64,000 nucleotides of DNA from Armatimonadota bacterium. GTDB lineage: Bacteria; Armatimonadota; Chthonomonadetes; Chthonomonadales; Chthonomonadaceae. A program made the position numbers and the translations under genes. The notes beneath the pieces are model-generated. The model was not told where the DNA came from. It saw only the letters and a list, made by a program, of their open reading frames with translations, and did no database searches. Numbering within the stretch: the first letter of the stretch is position 1; each line of letters starts with the position of its first letter. Below, in pieces: positions 62,623 through 64,000 of this stretch. The stretch covers positions 1 to 64,000 of the forward strand of contig JAGWMJ010000006.1 of NCBI GenBank assembly GCA_028871815.1, written 5' to 3'.

Positions 62623-63384
62623 TTGAGGCATCGAGCGCCGACAGCCTGGAGGAGCGACGATAAGAGTGGAGCAGAGGTCACGAATCACGCCACGGGACCC
62701 GAAGCCTCTCTGCTCTTCTATACCGGTCTTGTGCGCGCTCCACTGTGGTTGGGTGTGCCTCATGTGGAGGGGATTTCACGCTACAGGTTTTCCATCGACG
62801 CGCCGCCGGGCGCCGGTCTGCTGGCGCCGCAGCAGTTGATGCGCACCGACCTGAGAACCAGTTCTGTTCCCGTACGGCATCTCGACCTGCAGCCCGGCGG
62901 TTTTTACCAGTGGTGTGTGGAAGGAAGTCGCCGGACGAGTTCGCCGTGGTCTCAACTGGCGTCCGGCCTCTTCTGGATGCTGGATTCCGACGGGCTCGTA
63001 GCGTACGACGGTATCCGAACTGCGCTCACGCGGGCGCCGGATCTTGAGTTTGCGGCGCTTGCCGGCAGTATGCTGCTTTCGCGCATTGGATTGTACAACG
63101 ACTCCGTAGCGCTGATCTGCCGCCGTACCGGCGAACCGGTTCAAGCCGGGCGCGAGCGGTTGCGACATATGGCGCTGGCGTTGGTCTACAAGAACATGAC
63201 CGCGAACCTGCAAGCCCTGTGCGCCTCGGGAGACCATTCCAGGGTGATACCGCCGGAGTTCGTCGCGTGGAGTATGGCGCGTGCGGACCGCCATAGGGCT
63301 CTGGCTGGTGGCGCCACGACGGACTTATGCACCGTTTCTGTACCCGGTGAAAGCGAAATACCGGAGCGCACGATGAGCTCATGA
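62623..63384 (+). CDS. Unknown cytosolic protein with FN3-like and helical parts
   Basis: From TTG 62623, with GAGGAG eight bases upstream, the product is 253 residues. The middle reads like the ligand-type beta domain seen behind many anti-sigma or zinc-finger proteins: ISRYRFSIDAPPGAG, then DLQPGGFYQWCVEG and GLFWMLDSDG. The C-terminal half is helical (LEFAALAGSMLLSRIGLYND, HMALALVYKNMTANLQAL). No membrane segment is seen. It follows the sigma factor and overlaps the XRE gene by four bases, so it may be a control partner; function not established. Confidence 0.6.
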   Translation: MRHRAPTAWRSDDKSGAEVTNHATGPEASLLFYTGLVRAPLWLGVPHVEGISRYRFSIDAPPGAGLLAPQQLMRTDLRTSSVPVRHLDLQPGGFYQWCVEGSRRTSSPWSQLASGLFWMLDSDGLVAYDGIRTALTRAPDLEFAALAGSMLLSRIGLYNDSVALICRRTGEPVQAGRERLRHMALALVYKNMTANLQALCASGDHSRVIPPEFVAWSMARADRHRALAGGATTDLCTVSVPGESEIPERTMSS

Positions 63385-64000
63385 TGAAGAATGCTCACCT
63401 TGAAAACGGCAGCCGTCCGCAGAGTCCGCAGCGACGCGCGCGCATGGGCGAGCGCATCAAGATGGCCTCAACACATGCCGGGCTCAGCCTGAAAGACCTG
63501 GCGAACAGGCTGGGCGTTAAGCCCGACACCGTGTACCAGTATGTGCGAGGCATTACAACAACGCCGGTTCGCACTCTGGAACAGATCGCCAGCATCACCG
63601 GTCTGCCGGCCAGCTACTTCGACCCGGATGTTCCGGTTACCGAGGTAGGTACGCCGGATCCGGCGCCCGCGCCCGGCGGCGGAGCGCGAAGTGGGCCGGC
63701 GATTGCACTGCCCGATCGCATCCAATTGGAAATGGGGCACCTCCAGAGCCTCGCGCAGGCTCAGAACTTCCCCAAGCGTGACCGTGCGGCCTATATGTCG
63801 TCGTTGGAGCAGTTGTTGGCGTTGGCCCGCGCGATTCAGAACAAGGATCAGGAGGCATGGAGCCTCTGGATGCTCGGATGCGCGCAAATGGAAGATAACA
63901 ACCTGGAGAAGGCGCGGGAGCTGACCGACCATGCCGTCCAGTTGTTCGAGGAAGCCGGCTTATCCAACTACCGCGACCTTGCGTCACTCGACCTGTCGCT
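63381..64000 (+). CDS. XRE-type HTH regulator with TPR-like C terminus, cut by the window edge
   Basis: The frame starts at ATG 63381 (overlapping the previous stop as ATGA; ATG 63384 is an equal choice) and is open to the window end. Residues 20-90 form an XRE/Cro-type HTH (MGERIKMASTHAGLSLKDLA, NRLGVKPDTVYQYVRGITT, LEQIASITGLPASYF). A Pro/Gly linker follows, then helical repeats that look like TPRs (WSLWMLGCAQMEDNNLEKARELTD, HAVQLFEEAGLSNYRDLASL). Such proteins sense peptides or ligands through the TPR part. The rest of the gene lies beyond the window. Confidence 0.82.
   Translation, partial: MMKNAHLENGSRPQSPQRRARMGERIKMASTHAGLSLKDLANRLGVKPDTVYQYVRGITTTPVRTLEQIASITGLPASYFDPDVPVTEVGTPDPAPAPGGGARSGPAIALPDRIQLEMGHLQSLAQAQNFPKRDRAAYMSSLEQLLALARAIQNKDQEAWSLWMLGCAQMEDNNLEKARELTDHAVQLFEEAGLSNYRDLASLDLS

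Noticed and set aside
1-64000. CRISPR arrays, rRNA genes, prophage or integrase modules
   Set aside because: No regularly spaced repeats, no rRNA sequence and no integrase, terminase or capsid-like proteins were seen.

Overview
The window is GC-rich bacterial chromosome with dense, mostly operonic genes. An uncultured Armatimonadota-like diderm is the best guess. The evidence is a DUF1559-type prepilin with the FTLIELLVV...FPVFAQAR leader typical of that phylum, LptC/LptA-like lipopolysaccharide transport sequence, many GTG/TTG starts, and secreted GxGYxYP, FG-GAP/LamG and PilX-like proteins. Assignment to a phylum is inference from protein style; no rRNA gene is present.

Layout. Positions 1-2640 hold short, partly broken frames (an RHS/YD-repeat remnant and small secreted proteins). 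A promoter, SAM-I riboswitch and intrinsic terminator then precede metK (2987-4144). On the minus strand follow a glycosidase-like protein with long Arg-rich arms and a core biosynthetic block read 15953->7595: usp, coaD, coiled-coil protein, DUF177, rpmF, plsX, fabH, fabD, fabG, acpP, fabF. This block makes coenzyme A and type II fatty acids and includes ribosomal protein L32. Positions 16052-24820 (minus, apart from a plus-strand tRNA-Glu(CTC)) carry a membrane-anchored amidase, a GH26-like enzyme, a small lipoprotein, the prepilin, typA, a sugar isomerase-like TIM barrel and a DUF4380-like secreted protein.

Positions 25097-32746 (plus) are an envelope region: SPOR protein, a lipoprotein, an LptC-LptA-like fused frame, and three tandem paralogous PilX-like proteins that all end in the same NGAWN motif. 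Convergent to them are a GxGYxYP protein and an ADP-ribosylglycohydrolase-like protein whose metal ligands look altered. After a broken HTH gene come der, a transglutaminase-like protein, YacL-type PIN-TRAM protein, ispDF fusion, a group III-type pfkA, an ABC exporter with a zinc-ribbon extension, and two translationally coupled ABC ATPase/permease pairs (49074-52640).

The last 11 kb contain an FAD oxidoreductase, two FG-GAP/LamG paralogs, DUF1854, hom and accB (minus), then a PfkB kinase, a SAM hydrolase, and a sigma factor followed by an unknown protein and a truncated XRE-TPR regulator (plus). The most unusual points are the PilX-like triplet, the Lpt fusion, the duplicated module flanking GxGYxYP, the altered ADP-ribosylglycohydrolase, the basic-armed glycosidase, and the probable functional pair of ABC exporter and DUF1854.
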